Below, in pieces: positions 21,824-33,518 of a DNA stretch of 64,000 nt; position 1 is the first letter of the stretch; each line of letters opens with the position of its first letter. The position numbers and the translations under genes are program-made. Origin of the DNA: Vespula vulgaris (lineage: Eukaryota; Arthropoda; Insecta; Hymenoptera; Vespidae); assembly GCF_905475345.1 (NCBI RefSeq), contig NC_066598.1, positions 1,505,001 to 1,569,000 of the forward strand, written 5' to 3'. The notes below the pieces were generated by a model. It was given only the letters and a program-made list of their open reading frames with translations, ran no database searches and was not told where the DNA came from.

Positions 21824-21937
21824 GTAAAAGCAGGAAACTAGCTCTTTCTCTTTCTCTCTTTCTCAGTTGCCGAGGCCAACTCACGGAGTTACACGCCAGC
21901 CAGTTTCATCCCCTTTCGAGTTCTCCGGTGTCATCGT

Positions 21938-21950
21938 CAGAGGGCGCTGC
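21938..21950 (+). promoter_or_regulatory. CTCF-like core (CAGAGGGCGCTGC)
   Basis: AGAGGGCGCT resembles the AG-N-GGCGC core of insect and vertebrate CTCF sites. It sits in a CpG-richer, low-repeat patch just upstream of the 21963 open frame. Matching such a short core is suggestive only. Confidence 0.25.
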
Positions 21951-21962
21951 GGTTGACACAGA

Positions 21963-22172
21963 ATGACACCCTCCTTACCCTCCTTCGCCAGTTCAAGCCC
22001 TTTCCCTTCCCAGCACGCGTTGTACAGCGTGTTTCATTTAACTCGATCGTTCCAGAGGATCAACCAATGTCGTTACGTTGTTACCGATTGGAATAAGAGA
22101 ATATTATTGTTAAGAGAATATTGTCATCTTTATTTCGAGATTATTAGTAGTAATTGGATGACGATTAATTAG
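21963..22172 (+). other. 69-codon non-repetitive open frame (unproven)
   Basis: The ATG at 21963 starts a frame with a Ser/Pro-rich N terminus (MTPSLPSFASSSPFPSQ) and a mixed remainder containing QRINQCRYVVTDWNKR, ending at TAG. A pyrimidine tract ending CCCAG at 22013 could act as an acceptor in the same frame. No homology is recognised. A frame of this length is expected by chance in this base composition, so evidence for coding is weak. Confidence 0.12.
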
Positions 22173-22659
22173 AGAAATATTTCAATTAGATATTGTTGGA
22201 CATTTTTTGTCGCACAATTTATTCTCATTGATCGATATGACGTGGAAATGTCAATTTTCGAATGATTAATTTTCCTTTTCTTTTTTTCTTTCTTTTTTTT
22301 TATTCTATCATAGATAATAAAAATAAAACAATGGAGAATAATTTGACATCGAATTTCGATATTACTATCGAAACTTGTGGATTGAAATCCAAGTACGAAT
22401 TAAAATGAGTTTGCTTTTGGATATTTTATAGCAATCGTTTGATTTTCTCGATATTATGATCGATTTATCGTTGGAGTCGTATAGAAAAGGATCTCTTTCA
22501 GTGTAGAGGACGGGCGAACAAACAAAACGTTCTTCTCAATCAGACGTTCCCCTCGCTTTGACTTAACCCGCGATCGTCCTCGGTCCTGGCCCCAGTTTGA
22601 CCCGTTAAATCTCGGCTCCTGGGGGGTTGCTCAGACCATAGTAGCGTGCGTGTAAAAGA

Positions 22660-22664
22660 GAGAA

Positions 22665-22694
<30 letters not shown>
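22660..22694. repeat. (GA)n microsatellite
   Basis: GA tract with GAAA and GACA interruptions. Confidence 0.92.
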
Positions 22695-22695
<1 letters not shown>

Positions 22696-23463
22696 TAAAT
22701 ATAAGAGAAAGAGAGACGACAGCAGACAGTAAATTTCGTCGAGAGAGAAGATACACACACATACACCCACGTATATTGTTACTTACGTGTACATAACCGC
22801 GACGAGAGAGAAATGCGATTTAAAATTTAAATTTTATTTGATTATATTTGAATTTAATTTCGTTACTTGTTCGGGGGTGGTGGCCAAAGCAGCAGCCTTT
22901 GCCAATCCGCAATGATATCCTTGGTTGTGGTTAGTTTTGAGTAGAGTGATTCGTATGTGTTTCTTCCTGCGTGTGTCTGTGTCTGTATATATGTTTCGTG
23001 TCGAGCACACAGTGGGTGGTTTCTTTTTATTACACCCTTCGCGGAGAAAGACGTCAGGGTTCTTCCAGTCGCTCGCTCGTTCCTCAATGCAGTCGAAAAG
23101 AGAAAGAAGAAAAATGAGAAGGAAGAGACGGACGATCGTTCGCAGGATATGTTAACTTAACTCGGAAATTCGATGATTATTATTATCGACATTTCGTCAA
23201 GAGGGATGATGATCCAAGTAGAAGAAAATATTTCGAAGAAATTATTCGATGACATTGATTCGCTCATTGCTTCGACATTTCTAACGAAAGGTATTAAGAA
23301 AAGTTAACTTTCTTTTTTATCGATGCAAAATCAGACGTGCAAAATTTCATCGTGAAATTGTAATATTTCATTCGTAAAATCGATAATCGATTAATTCTCA
23401 TTCGTCATACATATTGTTTCTAATGTAAATGATAAGAAATCGATGAAAACATTCGTAACATTT

Positions 23464-23492
23464 GAGAGAGAGAGAGAGAGAGAAAGATAAAC

Positions 23493-23540
<48 letters not shown>
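23464..23540. repeat. (GA)n microsatellite, long
   Basis: About 77 bp of purine dinucleotide with short AAAG/ATAAAC interruptions, ending in a pure run. Confidence 0.94.
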
Positions 23541-23786
23541 GAAAAGAAAAAGAAAGAGAGAGGGTGAATGGTCCAGCTTCAACGTCCAATTCCATACGCA
23601 ATAAATAATCGGCGTGCTTTCAAAGGGAGCCCGTTTCTTCTCTCTTTCTTTGACTTCAGCAAGGAGAGCCAAAAAGCCAGTGGCCAGGAGTTTAATACGC
23701 CACGTCGAGTCGTTAACTTACCGCTCTGCTCCTGGCATCTTCTAACAGAATGAACGAGGAAGAGAAAGAGAAACGGAGGGATGGAG

Positions 23787-23789
<3 letters not shown>

Positions 23790-23851
<62 letters not shown>

Positions 23852-23852
23852 A
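23790..23852. repeat. (GA)n/(GACA) microsatellite
   Basis: Second long GA tract, 250 bp from the previous one and in the same orientation. Confidence 0.94.
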
Positions 23853-24017
23853 TAATACACGTTGTTGCTACTCGCAGTAAGGCGTAATATTTATTATTTC
23901 GACGGCGCGTTGCAACGTTGAGCGATCGCCATGAATTAAGAACGTGCTTTTAGGTAGCGCATACCACGAACGATCTCGAGGTGATAGCTCAAACGAAAGG
24001 ATCTTCAGCATCCTTTC

Positions 24018-24093
24018 CTTCTTCTTCTTCTTCTTCTTCTTCTTCTTCTTCTTCTTCTTCTCCTTCTTCTTCTTCTCCTTCTCCTTCTTCTTC
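24018..24093. repeat. (CTT)n microsatellite
   Basis: About 76 bp of CTT units with a few CTC units. It reads as a poly-Phe/Ser or poly-Lys frame depending on strand. Confidence 0.94.
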
Positions 24094-25520
24094 ATCTTGT
24101 TTGCTGAACTTGCCGTGTACGATAAGGACGACTGAAAGCACAAAAAGGGTATTAATATAAAAGGTTCACGAGTAATGCTGCAATTAGCTCCGATGTCTCC
24201 TCGCGTCGTTCTCGACTGAATTTAAGATTGTTTATTTTATTCGAAGAAAAAATCTTTTGCAAAAGTCCTCGAGTCTAATCGGATTTTTCTCTCTCTTTTT
24301 GTTTCTTTCTTTTTTTCTTTTTTCAATCGACAGATCGGAAGTATCTAATTAGTCTCAATAGTCTCAATCAAATTAGTATCAATGGTTTCCCGAGCTTGAC
24401 ATTTTTTATTTATTCGTTTATTCGTACTATTCGATAGGAAAGATCGTTTTAATGTCGATAATTTAGTTTTAATGATGACTTGTTTACGATTCAGTTATTT
24501 CCAATTAAGGAGATATGTTGATAAATATATATTTACAAGATAGATAGAAAAAATCTTTTGTGTACCATATAAAACATAGTAGTTTTGGATTAATTCGCTT
24601 TTCGTTAGTTAGGGGATTTAATGGATGAAAGTTTGTTCGTTTTCGTAGCAAAGTGGTAAGTCGGAAAAACAAATCTCGAACTGCGGGCAAATGTCTCTTT
24701 CCCTCTTTTCCCTCTTCCCACTCTCTCTTCTTTTCCCTCCTCTCTCTCTCTCTCTCTCTTAACCCGCGACAGTCAAATGCCATAAAATTAAATAGACGTA
24801 AATTCTCTCGACGATGTTGGCCGACCTCCAAAATTCACTGCCAACTGCGCGCCGGTGAAGCCACTTCAACGTTTTCCATTCGCGAACAATGGAGAGTCGG
24901 AATTGGAATTGGCTGTGAATTTTGAAATAGTGTTATCAGTTCCGCCGCGATAAAGCTTCCACTTTTTCCTGGCCCGTAGGAAAAGGAAAAAGAAAAAAAA
25001 AAAGATCGCGTAAATATTAAAACATACAAAGAAAATAAATTTCAATCCTATGCACTTAAGGATTAACACAAAAGGATTTACATACGCGATAAAACAAATC
25101 TTTCTCGTCGATCAACTTTTATACAAATTAATGAAAGTATTAAAGTCATCAAATTGTGATTACCTAATATTGAAAAAAGAAGGAAAATAGTTGAAGCTCT
25201 TCAACTGAAGTAAATCTCTAATTATAGATCGAAAAGAGATGATGAATCGAAAAGAGTTAGATGAAAGAGAAGAAGGAGAAGAAAAAGAAAAGAATAGAAA
25301 AAGAAAACGCGAAGAAAAAATACAAAAAAAAAAAAAAGAAGACAAAAACAAAAAATGAAAAAGATGAAGTTTTTTTAAGAAAAAATCTTGTAAGAATTCG
25401 CGAAGGCAAGCAAAATCCTTTTACGTCGAAATCAGCGATAGCCATTTTCCGGTGTTCTTTCTGTAGCATTCAGCTCGTAAAGATCGGGAAGGAGATCGCT
25501 CCGATTTTTATCTAAGCCAA

Positions 25521-25524
<4 letters not shown>

Positions 25525-25556
<32 letters not shown>
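25525..25556. repeat. (TC)n microsatellite
   Basis: A pure pyrimidine dinucleotide tract. Confidence 0.93.
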
Positions 25557-25559
<3 letters not shown>

Positions 25560-27327
25560 CTCCTTCCCTCCCTCTTTCTTTAGCTTCTTTTCTTTTTTCT
25601 CTTATTTGGGTCACGATCGAAGCGTGCGCGAGAGTTTAATCTATGCTAAAGTCGAGTTGTGGGGTCTCTCCATCCCGATGCTGATGCTGGTGGTTGCTTC
25701 CAAGCCCGGACATGGAAATCCCGTGGCTGTTTTGGAATCAGCGATAATGCAGAGTCATCCTGATCTCGAGCGAGCTTAAATGGTATCCTTGTTAAAGGCG
25801 CCTTGGCTAAGCGATCCCCAAGACCCAGCTGGAATATCCTCCAAAGCTTCTTCTTCTCTTTCTTCTTTTTCTTTCATTTCTTTTTCTTCATTCTCCTCCG
25901 CCTTTAATGTAGTTTATCTTCTCTCCTTTAAAAAGCGAGAACTTTGCCAACGTTTTCGAGAACGTTCGCTAAACTCGACGATATTCTGTTATCTATGTAT
26001 GTACGTGTACGTGAGTCTACAAAGAATTCTTTTTCGAGCTACATTTTATCCGATAGCTGATGAGATTTTTTCTTGCAGTTGCAAAGATATCGATTCGATA
26101 GATTTATTAACATCATAAAGAAAAATTATTGAAAATTCGCGTATTTAGAAGAGACGAATTAGAAGGATTGATGAAAAAGTTAAGAAAGGGACAAGTATCT
26201 TCTATCCAAAAGAATATTCTTTTTAATGACTAAGGAAACTCTTTTTCCTTTTATATTCCACTTGACATTTTAACGAAAAATTCGAGTTAGTTCGAGCTTC
26301 GATAGTAGTAGTGAACGTTACTGTTTCAAAGTTATTATACTTGGGAAAGGGAAACGATTGTGGAAAGGATTAAAGGAGAAGAGTACGTGAGCGAGAGAGA
26401 GAGAGAGAAAGAGAATCGTGCTGGAGGTTTCTGTGGTGGGCAACATCGAAGGAATCATCCTTGGAATCGAAAGGAATTTACCTTCTCACGATCGAACCTT
26501 CCGCAAGGCTTTCTTACGCGGACACCGCCGGTGGAATAATTCAGTCTTAATTAGGATTTACGCGCCGACGGAGAACAATTAAAACATAAGACAGTGGCCA
26601 CGGGTAGAATCGTGCCATCCATGCCAGCTAAACTATTGTCAGATGATACAATACACCTATAGACCATTTTCCGATTTCCCTGTTAAAAGCAAATACGAAA
26701 GCAAGAGGAACAAGCAAACTGGAAATAAAATTTAATCAGCCTTTTTTTATTGTTGAATCAGGGATAATCAGAGTTTTATTTCAGTTTCCAAAAGACTTCG
26801 CTATCGTGAAGGAATATCCTCGAGGATGTCCGATCCTTGGACATTTCTTTCTCGGTGGCCATAATCGCTTCTTTTAATTACTAAGCGAAAGACACCGTAC
26901 CAAGTCGACACGTCGCTCGACGGGAGAGACATAAACTTCTTCCAAGTTTTTCTTCAAGCTGTCGGCCTGTCTCCTCGTTGTCCTCATCCTACTCGATCGT
27001 TTCGGTCCATCTTTATCCGTTCGTTTTATCGTCTTAAGGGATGATTCGATAAACCTTCCCTTGGACAAATATTTCTAACGAAAATTCTTTTCTTAGATCG
27101 CAACGAAATTAGATTCGCGATTGGTATAGTCAAATTTTATTCGTGGGGGAAATGAAAAGAAAAGGAAAAAAGAATTAACAGCGATCGGCCATACGAGATC
27201 ACATGTCCACGATCGATAAATCGAATCGATGTTTACGATACGCTCGATTCGAGGTCTTTGATTAGTAAATTCAATGCCAGCTCGATAGCTATCTCCGATA
27301 GATCGAAGATAGAACGTCCAACCGATT

Positions 27328-27354
27328 AACTATGAGATTAGCAATTAGATAGTT
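27328..27354. promoter_or_regulatory. AACTAT/ATAGTT inverted repeat with homeodomain cores
   Basis: AACTAT (27328-27333) and ATAGTT (27349-27354) flank GAGATTAGCAATTAG, which holds two ATTAG cores. An outer CGATT/AATCG pair (27323-27327, 27358-27362) lies just outside. Confidence 0.25.
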
Positions 27355-27392
27355 CATAATCGTCGCAGAACGAGTAGTCCGAAGCAGGTCGA

Positions 27393-27411
27393 GCACCTGC
27401 CGTGCAGGTGC
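27393..27411. promoter_or_regulatory. Perfect inverted repeat of CACCTG/CAGGTG E-boxes
   Basis: GCACCTGC (27393-27400) and GCAGGTGC (27404-27411) are exact inverted copies around CGT. CAGGTG/CACCTG is the E-box type bound by Snail/Zfh-type zinc fingers and some bHLH dimers. The factor assignment is inference. Confidence 0.35.
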
Positions 27412-27434
27412 AAGTCTCCGTTGGACTTGCGGAG
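27410..27434 (+). other. Second, abutting stem-loop
   Basis: GCAAGTC (27410-27416) pairs with GACTTGC (27424-27430) around TCCGTTG. An alternative pairing CTCCG (27416-27420) with CGGAG (27430-27434) overlaps it. It shares two bases with the E-box inverted repeat. Confidence 0.4.
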
Positions 27435-28289
27435 AGCGACTCCTTCTATCTTCCTCGATTGAAACCTGTTTTTCTCATAGCGGAAACTCGATCTAGCTCG
27501 ATGCTAGCGGATTAGAGTGAGACTGACGTTAGGTATACACGGCAAATGCCATAATCGACAGCCTCGGACATCTTATTATCCTTTCGTTCGAATGCCTACC
27601 GAACACTTTCCATTTCTGGTAAGAATTCGCAACTTTTTACGAGAACCGGAATGATCGAAGGACGAAGATAATTTATCTAGGGATGTCCATGTTAGATTGG
27701 CAACGTTGTCGTTGGTTAACTTTTTCGAATTAAAGCAGAAATATATTTTCGTTGATAGTTTTGTATGACTCGTTAAGATGTTTTAACACGTCGGGATAGG
27801 AGATGGATGGAGAAGAGCGATGATGCTAAACTATTGAAAGAGAATGATTTCTTTCGTAACAAGGAAAAGAGATGTATAAAAAGTAGGATGTATAAAATAG
27901 CATCGTAAGAAAGCGACGAAGACGAGGTGGATAATTCTTCGGCAGCAGGCTTGCGGGTGTTCGGTAGAGAGCCACCACGAACTGACATTTCCCGGCAATA
28001 AATTCCACCTGGTTAGAGAGTTAGGCGGGCAAAAAAGCCGACGTAATGCGTATGGTAGGCGCTGTAGGAAATTACGTGTTTGTGGTTATTGGCAGTTGGC
28101 TTGTGAAGGCAAGAAAATTTCATGGAGGAGGAAGGACGAGGAAGGAGAGGGAGAAAGAGAGGAGAAATAGGAGGATGAGGTGGAGCTGCCGGCCACTTCT
28201 CGGTGTACTCCCTTCTTCCACGGTGGTCCACGGCTCGGAGTGCTTCCCTCTTCCTCCTCTTTCTCTTCTTCCTCCTTTATCTTCGGAGT

Positions 28290-28343
28290 TCTCTTCTCTT
28301 CTCTTCTCTTCTCTTCTCTTTCTCTCTCTCTCTCTCTCTCTCT
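28290..28343. repeat. (CTCTT)n-(TC)n compound repeat
   Basis: Five to six CTCTT units pass into (TC)n. It lies ~70 bp upstream of the acceptor-like site at 28411 and would be unusually distant as its polypyrimidine tract. Confidence 0.93.
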
Positions 28344-28411
28344 ATTTATCTCTCTCTTTCTCTAACACGGTTAATATCCGACGTAAGCCTCCCTATTGGG
28401 TTTTCGAACAG

Positions 28412-28628
28412 GGTCCCGCGGATCTCTCAGGCCAACCTTAATAATATAGACGTCTCGTTAGGCCTTGCAAGAGAGAAAGAGAATGGAGAACTAGAATTGG
28501 TTTTAGGCGTATGCATGCCTAATGAGTCAGTCGCTCCTCCTGGTTTCTTCGTGGGCCAGCTGTCCGTTCCAGCCATCCCGACCGTCCAAATATCTATCTC
28601 TTTTCTCACATTGGATTTAACTGGCTAA
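28412..28628 (+). other. Exon-like open stretch after an acceptor-like site (unproven)
   Basis: CTCCCTATTGGGTTTTCGAACAG ends at 28411 and is followed by 72 open codons to TAA, free of repeats (for example VPRISQANLNNIDVSLGLAR and PNESVAPPGFFVGQLSVPAI). Residue mix is protein-like, with no long homopolymers. No family is recognised, no polyadenylation context was examined in depth, and the opposite strand is open over 28427-28609 too. It could be a terminal coding exon or chance. Confidence 0.15.
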
Positions 28629-29141
28629 ACATCAAAAAAAGATAGATCACGGTTGTTCCGGTTTTAAGTAGAGAGAGAATGAGACAGACTTATCAAGCAG
28701 TCATTTCGATCAAATTTACCAGAGTAGCTTATTATCGTATTTTTTTTTTTTTTTACAAAAATTAACACACTTTCTACTGCCATCTTGTTTTGCCCTAGTA
28801 ATCGTAATTTCTAGTTTAAAATTGCAACGATCGCTACAACAACAATCTTGATTAAGCTTTACCAGATACCTAGGATCGTAGTTTTTAATTATTGGATCAT
28901 AAATCGAGGATATTCGTGCAACAGTCAGGGTCCAGTCTCGTGGGACCACCTTGTCGTTGGTGTGGGCCCAGAACGTTCCGTGCGCCACGTTACCCGCTAA
29001 GACCTACCTGCTTCTCTTGTTCTTGCTCTTGTTCTCGCTCATGAGCATCGTTCTTTCCTTTCTTCTCTTCTACCCCTCCTTCCATTTCTTTAGACCTTAA
29101 CCAAGACTTCTCTATCTCTTTTTCTTCCTTTTACTTCTTCT

Positions 29142-29176
<35 letters not shown>

Positions 29177-29833
29177 TACTTGCTGGCGTGTTCGAAAGAG
29201 CGCCAAAGCAACGTCCAGCAAACATCTTCAGGCTTTCCTCGTTACTCGGTCGTAGGCACGATTATGATTTGTTGACCTGGACCACCATGCCGGAGTCAGC
29301 CACTGCGGGATGTGAAAGAGACTCACTTGAAAATTACTCCAGAGAGAAAGAAAGAGAGAGAGAATATCTTTGAGATTCTCTTGGTCTTTGTCTTTCTCTC
29401 TCTTTTTCTCGATTGGTAAATACTTGCGAGGTATGTATCTTCTCGCCTACGGAGAAAACATTTATCGGTAATGCTTGTTCCTCGAAATTTGTTCCACTTA
29501 AAAATGTAAAAAGAAAGAGGAAACGTTTGTAGATCTAGCAGGATATGAAATTAAAAAGACTGAGTAAATAATTAGTACAGTTGGGATAATCGTGTAAAAT
29601 TGTAATCGTTCGGCAAGTAATCGAATTTCGAAAATCTATTCGCAACGAACTGATTGGAATTCAACTCTCTTTTATATTTCTTCAAGCGAACCGATCCTCA
29701 CCATAACTCCATTAACGTCTACGAAGCGCGAAAACGCAAACGATCATCGTCAATTAAGCCCCGAGAGAGATCGTATCAGCAAACAAGAGCGTGCTGCTCG
29801 CTGGTTCTCGAGTTACCGTACCTATATATGTAC

Positions 29834-29837
<4 letters not shown>

Positions 29838-29868
<31 letters not shown>

Positions 29869-29879
29869 TGTATATATGT
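29838..29879. repeat. (TGTA)8 microsatellite
   Basis: A pure TGTA/TATG core flanked by TATA-rich sequence. Confidence 0.94.
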
Positions 29880-30050
29880 ACGTAGCATACCTCGTCGAAA
29901 TTTCTATGAGATGCGAAATTAATTGGCCGAAACGATTTATGATATCTACCTGACGTGATCGTAGCGGAGTCAAGAAAGAAGAAAAAAAAGTGGCCGGCCC
30001 TTAAATAGTCGCGATTTAATCTCGATTTTCATGGGTCGATCGGAAGTGCT

Positions 30051-30089
30051 GGGTACTAGTAGTGGGGGTGGTGGTAGGTGGGGGTGGGG
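30051..30089 (+). other. G-rich stretch, possible long-loop G-quadruplex
   Basis: G runs at 30051-53, 30064-68, 30080-84 and 30086-89 have two loops of 10-11 nt, outside the strict 1-7 rule. The GGTGGTAGG between them could supply two-tetrad alternatives. Confidence 0.4.
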
Positions 30090-30263
30090 CTTTCGTTTCG
30101 GTCGACGGGTCAAAGGTAAACGCTTAATTACCGTGCGACGTCTCTACTCACCAAAGAGTATTCATTATTTATAAGGGTCGTTCCACCGATTTTATGATTC
30201 CCATGACGCAACAGCAAATCCCTTTTTGCTCGTCTCCGATGCACGAGGTCGTATCATCGTCAT

Positions 30264-30281
30264 CCCCTCTCTTTCTCTCTT

Positions 30282-30312
<31 letters not shown>

Positions 30313-30370
30313 ATCTCTCTATCCGTATCTCTCTATCCGTATCTCTTTCTTTCTCTCTCTTTCTCTATCT
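30264..30370. repeat. (TC)n/(TATC)n compound repeat
   Basis: Interrupted pyrimidine tract with TATC and CCGTATC units. Confidence 0.92.
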
Positions 30371-30975
30371 CCCTCTTTTGCTACCCTCGAATTGGTCGGC
30401 CGGTTTTAGTGGTCACAGTGGCTACACACCCCCACGATAAACTCTGAAATTCGCCACGGTGATCCCAAACGATGGGGCTCGATAGAGAAAACCTCATGCT
30501 AAACTAGTACTATAGTATTGTTGGTGGTTGTGTTAGAACAAGAACTACGCGAATGTTTTCATCCCTCTGTGATCGCTCTATTATTATTAGGGTGGATCGT
30601 TTATTCTTTTTTTATTTATTTCTTTTTTTTCGTAACTTTTCCTCCCTCTTTTCCTTCAAGTTTTTATTTTATAAGATGGTAATTAATCATTTGTTAAAAG
30701 TTCTCTGTAAAAAGATCGAACGTTTGTTGATCGTTATAAGAAATAAATGTATGGTTATAACATGTTTATGTTATTATTAATCTATTCGAGATTATCATAT
30801 TAATGATATCCAACTGATAATTATGATCGTGCAGACGTTATCATTCGATGGATTCTCACTAGCTACGAGTCGTCAAAGCCGGTGAAACGCATCCGGAACT
30901 ATCGTGCACGGAGCTTCATCCGGATCCGTTATGACAATGGCTCTTAACCGGCACGTGGAACGAGAACAAACCTAT

Positions 30976-30980
<5 letters not shown>

Positions 30981-31032
<52 letters not shown>
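30981..31032. repeat. (GA)26, longest pure GA tract in the window
   Basis: 52 bp without interruption, suggesting a young and probably polymorphic microsatellite. Confidence 0.97.
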
Positions 31033-31038
<6 letters not shown>

Positions 31039-31221
31039 AATAGAGAGAACAATATTGGTAATGTTAAGAATAGATAATTAAAGTGATTGATTAATAACAA
31101 ATCATTGCATTATTTCTAAACAAACATTATACCTACTAAAGTGTACTAGTAATATCAAGATTATTCTATTGAAATTAGAATCATATGTAAATGATACATA
31201 TATATATATAAAAGAAAAAAA

Positions 31222-31250
31222 TATAATAATAATAATAATAATAATAATAA
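31222..31250. repeat. (AAT)n microsatellite
   Basis: About nine AAT/ATA units. Confidence 0.93.
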
Positions 31251-31677
31251 ATGATTAACAGAAACTACAATACATCTTACATAGACATATTAAACTATAC
31301 AATCTTTCATTTTCTTTCTTCCCCTAGAGCAAACCAATAGTAATTAAAAAAAAAAATACTCGAACGACTTACTTTCCAAACGAAGACAATATTCCAAATC
31401 TCTACACATACATGTACGAAGAGATACATATACAAACAAATGTCATCTTCCGACCCGGAAGATGACACGAAAGAAAAGAAAAGAAAAGAAAAGAAAAGAT
31501 AAAAAAAAAAAAGAACAGAAAAATCGGAGGGGAAAATAGAAAATGCCTAAAATGCCTCGTAAGATGATAAATATGAAAGAATGAAAGAGAAGAAAAGAAA
31601 AAGTATTGGAACGAGGAGGGGGATGGTGTTTGGGATAAGCGAATATATGACACAGAGAGACAGAGATAGACAAATAC

Positions 31678-31685
<8 letters not shown>

Positions 31686-31718
<33 letters not shown>
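31686..31718. repeat. (GACA)n microsatellite
   Basis: About eight GACA units, continuing into GA repeats. Confidence 0.93.
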
Positions 31719-32473
31719 GAAAGAGAGAAGCAGAGCAAGTGAGAAAGAGGAATGGTGGGAGGTGAGTGAGTCGAGGAAGCAGAAGATCGTGCGAGGACAT
31801 CACGAAGCGGAACCCAAACGTCGGCCGGAAGTCGCCGGTCACGTGGCTTAGGCAACACGCAATTGTGTCCGGCATAATAAAGCATCGGCTCTATCTGTCC
31901 GTGGAAACGTAACGCTCTTACCCTCTCTCTCTCTCTCTCTCTTGTTTCTCCCTCTCTTTCTCTCCCTATCTTTCTCTCTCTAACATGTACATAGATATAC
32001 CTAATACATACGTGCATACATATACACCAGACTACAGCAAGGCAGAAGCGAAACTCATTGATTTATGCTCTACTGACAGATCTGCCTCGTGTAGACGCGA
32101 GAGCACGCGTACGTCGAGGGTAAAGTCAACCACCCTATCACCATCACTAGCAACACCACTTCGAAACCACCCCTTCGACGTTCGAGCAAATACGTACATA
32201 TTTATGTTGATAGATTTTATGATTTTTCTTCGCTTTTTTTTTTCTACCGAGTTTTTTTTCCCTTAATTCGTTTACTTTTTCATTCGCTCGAATCGTCAGT
32301 CTCTCGCGTTCAGGGATGAATTTTTTCTTTTTTTTCTTTCTTTCTTTTTTTTGTGATTTGTTTTACTTGTTTTCTCGAGGATAGAAGATATAGTAGTATT
32401 CTCTGCGAGTTATCCTATAGCAACCGCAGATCATGCTGGATTAAGTGACAACTCGACAACTAGTTTGTTGAGA

Positions 32474-32518
<45 letters not shown>
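32474..32518. repeat. (TC)n-(TTTC)n compound repeat
   Basis: A pure TC tract is followed by five TTTC units. Confidence 0.93.
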
Positions 32519-33518
32519 CTGTATCATCTGTGATACATGTGATTCGATGTTACAAACTGTTTAATCTTCAGTAGTACTTGTAATTTGAGATACAAGACTT
32601 GCGGTAGCCTTCGAAGTGAGAATAGAGATGTCGAGAATTTAATTTATTGGTTATTATGATTAGTATCTTGTTGATTAGAAAGGATATATCAAAAATTAGA
32701 AGAACGAATTATGAAGATGCAAATATATATTGTTATATAAAAATAGATAGAGTTAAGATAAAGATTTTTAAATATAAAAATAATATTAATTAATTAAAAA
32801 GAGAGAGAGAGGGGGTAAATCAATTTCGTTGGAAACTTTACGTTTTCTTTGTATTTTTACCAGAGAAAAAAAAAGGGTTGTCCCGTATTATTATCCCCAT
32901 CGAAAGGGTTCACAGAATAAGACTTGAGGGAGATCTATAACTTTCTTTTTTTATTATTTATATTCTGGGAGCATAATAGCGCATGGACTTAATAATTAAC
33001 AATAAGACTCGAGAAGTTCAATCGTTTCGCTACACGCGATTGTCTACTTTGAAACTTTTCGTATCGAATAAAAGTTTACAATTTATACAAGTTTCTAAAA
33101 CGTTATTCAAATAAAAAGAATTTTGTTGGTGGAACTTCTTTTCAAGTAAAAATATTTTTCAATAAAATTTTTTCTTCTCTCACTCTTCGCTCGATCAAAA
33201 TAAATTTTCTTACATAAACTTGTGTCGTTATTATTGTATACGGATCAATTAGATTTTAAATAAAATACTGTGTATGAGACGATTTATAAAAAGACAAAAT
33301 TATTATTGTTATTGAAAAAAAAAGAAAGAAAGAAAAAAGAAACAAGAAGAAACATATGGTAAATGACTTGGAGAAATATATAAATAGTAATAGTATCGTA
33401 GTATAGCTTATCTAAAATAAATATTCTTATCGTATAAATATCGTTGTAATTTAAAAATGGACATTCGTTTCTCAAAACGGCCCTCCCTGTCACAGGTAGG
33501 ATCCTCCTTCTCTTTCTC

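Larger units (their letters stand above)
17801..22500. other. Gene-free AT-rich spacer, segment 5
   Basis: The segment contains (AT)16 at 18298-18329, an E-box palindrome at 18198-18207, a minisatellite at 19265-19424, (AC)n at 19433-19455, GA tracts (20603-20640, 21017-21046, 21773-21823) and (GAA)n at 21340-21373. Two less repetitive stretches have exon-like features (20869-21060, 21963-22172). 19440-20580 is mixed, CpG-containing DNA with no recognisable frame. Confidence 0.55.
22501..26300. other. Gene-free spacer with GA and CTT repeats, segment 6
   Basis: Long (GA)n tracts lie at 22660-22694, 23464-23540 and 23790-23852, a (CTT)n tract at 24018-24093, A/G-rich DNA at 25260-25380 and (TC)n at 25525-25556. 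The patches 24770-24960 and 25620-25850 are non-repetitive and CpG-richer but hold no convincing frame. A good splice-acceptor shape (branch-like CTGAT, TTTTTTCTTGCAG) ends at 26078 but is followed by only 17 open codons. Confidence 0.55.
26301..28000. other. Low-repeat block, enhancer-like candidate
   Basis: Apart from a short (GA)n at 26395-26410, this 1.7 kb is nearly free of microsatellites, unlike almost all of the window. It contains clustered TAAT/ATTAG cores, CpG-rich words and several perfect inverted repeats (27243-27443). The best minus-strand open frame (26874-27068) lacks an ATG start and splice context. The pattern suits a conserved non-coding element, but conservation cannot be tested here. 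Confidence 0.3.
28001..31050. other. Mixed spacer, segment 8
   Basis: The segment has a CTCTT/TC tract (28290-28343), an exon-like frame (28412-28628), (TC)n at 29145-29175, (TGTA)n at 29838-29879, a G-rich stretch at 30051-30089, TC/TATC repeats at 30264-30370 and the longest pure GA tract at 30981-31032. The stretches 28880-29030 and 29640-29810 are non-repetitive without splice context. Confidence 0.55.

Noticed and set aside
26041..26118. Branch-point plus TTTTTTCTTGCAG acceptor
   Set aside because: Only 17 open codons follow. Possible but too short to call an exon without RNA evidence.
28716..28988. Minus-strand frame containing GTFWAHTNDKVVPRDWTL
   Set aside because: Looks protein-like for ~40 residues, but upstream sequence lacks a pyrimidine tract, and the frame ends in poly-K from a T run.
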